Shown one piece after another: positions 62,252 through 64,000 of a stretch of DNA of 64,000 nucleotides. The translations under genes were made by a program, and so were the position numbers. The notes beneath the pieces were generated by a model, which was given only the letters and a program-made list of their open reading frames with translations, was not told where the DNA came from and searched no databases. Within the stretch, counting starts at the first letter, position 1. Each line of letters begins with the position of its first letter. Origin of the DNA: Malurus cyaneus samueli (lineage: Eukaryota > Chordata > Aves > Passeriformes > Maluridae). The stretch spans positions 4,533,959 through 4,597,958 of the forward strand of contig CM019214.1 in NCBI GenBank assembly GCA_009741485.1, written 5' to 3'.

Positions 62252-63729
62252 GTAATTTGTTTGAAATGGAAGTCTGAGCAAAATAAGCAGGGGGATGAAA
62301 AAAACCTGAGTGAAAATCAGAAACCCATATTTGTGTTAGGTTTTTTTTATATATTACTTTTTTCTACACAATTTTTCTATGTTAATATATTATAAAATAA
62401 AAAGTCCCAAATTTGCATTAACTGATTTTTTTTATGCTAACTTAATTTTTAGCTTATTAGAAAATAATTTCTTGTCCCTTATGAAAATACTAAGCAGACC
62501 AGGAATGTTATCAAAGAGTTCCGTACCAGTACCTGTATTATTTCAGAATAGGGAATGAATATGAAAATCTCTGTAGTAGTATGAAGACCAGGGAAAGTCA
62601 GAATGATGTATTGAAATGGGCAATATAGTGAAAGAATATATTCACTGAAAAGAAATGTTCATGAAAAGAAATGCCACTTGCCAATTTGTTCTTAGCCAAT
62701 CTGCTTATAGCATTTAATGTAAATAGGTTTTGTGGCTGGGATAAGCTTTATTACTTATGTTTTATCGTTGCAAGCAGTAAGAGCATTTATTCCTATTAGG
62801 TGGGGGAGGAAAAGGAAAAAGAGGAATAAAATACTGCAGTGCTTTGCTACTACTGAAATTGTGATGTGTTTTCTCCAGAGTGATTTTCAGAGGGATGAAA
62901 TTTCTTGGCTGGGCAATAACAGAGATTCATCTTTAGAACCCTCTCTTCATGAATTCTCAGCAAGATCAAATACATATTTATTTACAAACCATATAAAGAC
63001 TCAATATTATTTTACTTTTAAAGAATTCTTCAAATGTGTCTGTTTCATATCAATGCTTGAAGGAATCTTTACAGTACCGTTTTTCTTTTATGCAGGAAAA
63101 ATAAAATTTAAGGCTCTATGTGCTGCCGTGGTAAATTCTAAGTGAATCAAGTTTGATGGGACAGTTTCCACTACTTGAGCATATTTGGTTCCCTTTCTTT
63201 ACATCAAATGCTTAGTGTGGTTCAAGACATTCCCAGAAGCTGTGATATAAATTCACCTTGATAGATTCATAGATTCATAGGTGGCTTCTAAGTAAAAAGT
63301 TCTTAGTGACATCATTTTCCCTGTCAGAGTAACTGGTTTACAATGTGATGATACACAGAATTGTCAGGAATTGCATGGTCTCCGAGCATACTGAAAATTG
63401 CAGTTACTACTGAAAGTGATTTAGAATATTTTAGATATAGCTATTCTTTTTGTTTGAAAGTAAAACATTTTTCTTATGTTTTTTCTGCTGTTATCCTGGA
63501 TGTTGTATGAAATCTAACATCAAACATCTGTAGATTTTAGGATGCTGAGTTACTTTTGTCCCTCTACATATATTGTAGAAAATGAGTAAAATTACTAAAT
63601 CTTCAGTATAGAACTGGAAGTAGCTGTTGCATGATTACTTTAGCATAGTCTGTATCTACTAGTACTTAAGAAAGAATTAGATTAAAATGCACATTATATT
63701 GTTTTGTTTGTTTTTTTTTTTTTAATCAG
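62252..63729 (+). other. DMD: intron 38
   Basis: 1,478 bp, GT-AG. AT-rich, with a 137-codon chance ORF (62732-63145). No recognised element. The acceptor follows a T-rich tract. Confidence 0.95.
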
Positions 63730-63867
63730 AGTGAAGAGGATGAGAGCACAGTGAAAGAATTGCTGCAGAGGGGTGACAGACTTCAAAAGGGAGTCACAGA
63801 TGAGAAAAAACGCGAGGAAATAAAGACAAAACAACAGCTGTTGAGGAGTAAACATAATGCCCTCAAG
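63730..63867 (+). CDS. DMD: dystrophin exon 39
   Basis: 138 bp, 46 codons, same size as human. Starts SEEDESTVKELLQRGDRLQK and ends KQQLLRSKHNALK. It encodes the middle of spectrin repeat R14. The donor is GTATAG. The frame is open to the donor. The next exon (40) is beyond the window. Confidence 0.98.
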
Positions 63868-64000
63868 GTATAGGAGCTACAATTATAAGCACATACTATT
63901 AAAACCTTTTTTTTTTTTCCTTTATTTCAGAGCAATGTTTTTTTAAATGAGTCATCATTGCTATTTAGAGATGAGTAATTTAAAACTATTTGACTATAGA
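63868..64000 (+). other. DMD: intron 39, 5' end
   Basis: First 133 bp of intron 39, AT-rich, truncated by the window end. Confidence 0.9.

Larger units (their letters stand above)
1..64000 (+). other. DMD: DMD (dystrophin) gene, internal segment, exons 20-39
   Basis: Dystrophin links cortical F-actin to the dystroglycan complex at the muscle and neural cell membrane. Twenty translated exons in one orientation match vertebrate dystrophin in order, sequence and phase, with GT-AG introns throughout. They encode roughly human residues 794-1862, the end of spectrin repeat R4 to within R14. This part of the rod is a set of about 109-residue triple-helical coiled coils. In human dystrophin it includes membrane-lipid and microtubule contacts, and the basic repeats from R11 onward contribute to the second actin-binding region. 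Promoters and both ends of the protein are outside the window. Human residue and repeat numbers are from knowledge of the family. Confidence 0.98.

Noticed and set aside
62732..63145. 137-codon ORF in intron 38
   Set aside because: No recognisable protein, no splice context, AT-rich intron; consistent with chance.
63262..63282. Repeated ATAGATTC units in intron 38
   Set aside because: Resembles CR1 terminal repeats only loosely, with no CR1 body beside it.
1..64000. CRISPR array, operon, prokaryotic promoter or new defence-type system
   Set aside because: The whole window is explained by intron-exon structure of a vertebrate gene; no regularly spaced repeats or clustered genes.

Overview
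The window is a 64-kb piece from the middle of a vertebrate dystrophin (DMD) gene, read entirely on the + strand. Twenty consecutive exons are recognisable from their translations. Their order, sizes and reading phases match human DMD exons 20 to 39, so I use human exon numbers. All introns use GT-AG. The exons encode part of the central rod: the end of spectrin repeat R4 through much of R14. The promoters, actin-binding head, cysteine-rich domain and C terminus lie outside.

The host looks like a bird. There are at least four CR1 LINE fragments of avian/reptilian type, introns are short for this gene (about 0.8 to 8.9 kb), and there are many long A- or T-rich tracts broken by G or C of a kind common in passerine assemblies. 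A songbird is plausible but not proven.

Layout: 1-1896 end of intron 19; 1897-3881 exons 20-21; 3882-11382 long intron 21 with a CR1 tail; 11383-23683 exons 22-29, closely spaced; 23684-36636 two 6.4-kb introns around the CpG-rich exon 30; 36637-45693 exons 31-34; 45694-54569 the longest intron (34), with CR1 and A/T-rich tracts; 54570-63867 exons 35-39; 63868-64000 start of intron 39.

Eighteen exons are intact, with lengths identical to human. Two carry single-base indels: exon 20 has lost one base (241 instead of 242) and exon 32 has gained one (175 instead of 174). Each creates a stop, at 2073-2075 and at 42171-42173. With everything else intact, base errors in the assembly are the likeliest cause, but real variants cannot be excluded.

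I found no new biological system. The non-exonic items worth checking are a coding-like minus-strand ORF with splice-like ends in intron 19, a tRNA-derived SINE-like fragment in intron 35, a possible LTR remnant in intron 21, a 26-bp exact dispersed repeat in intron 34, and the unlocated Dp260 first exon expected in intron 29.
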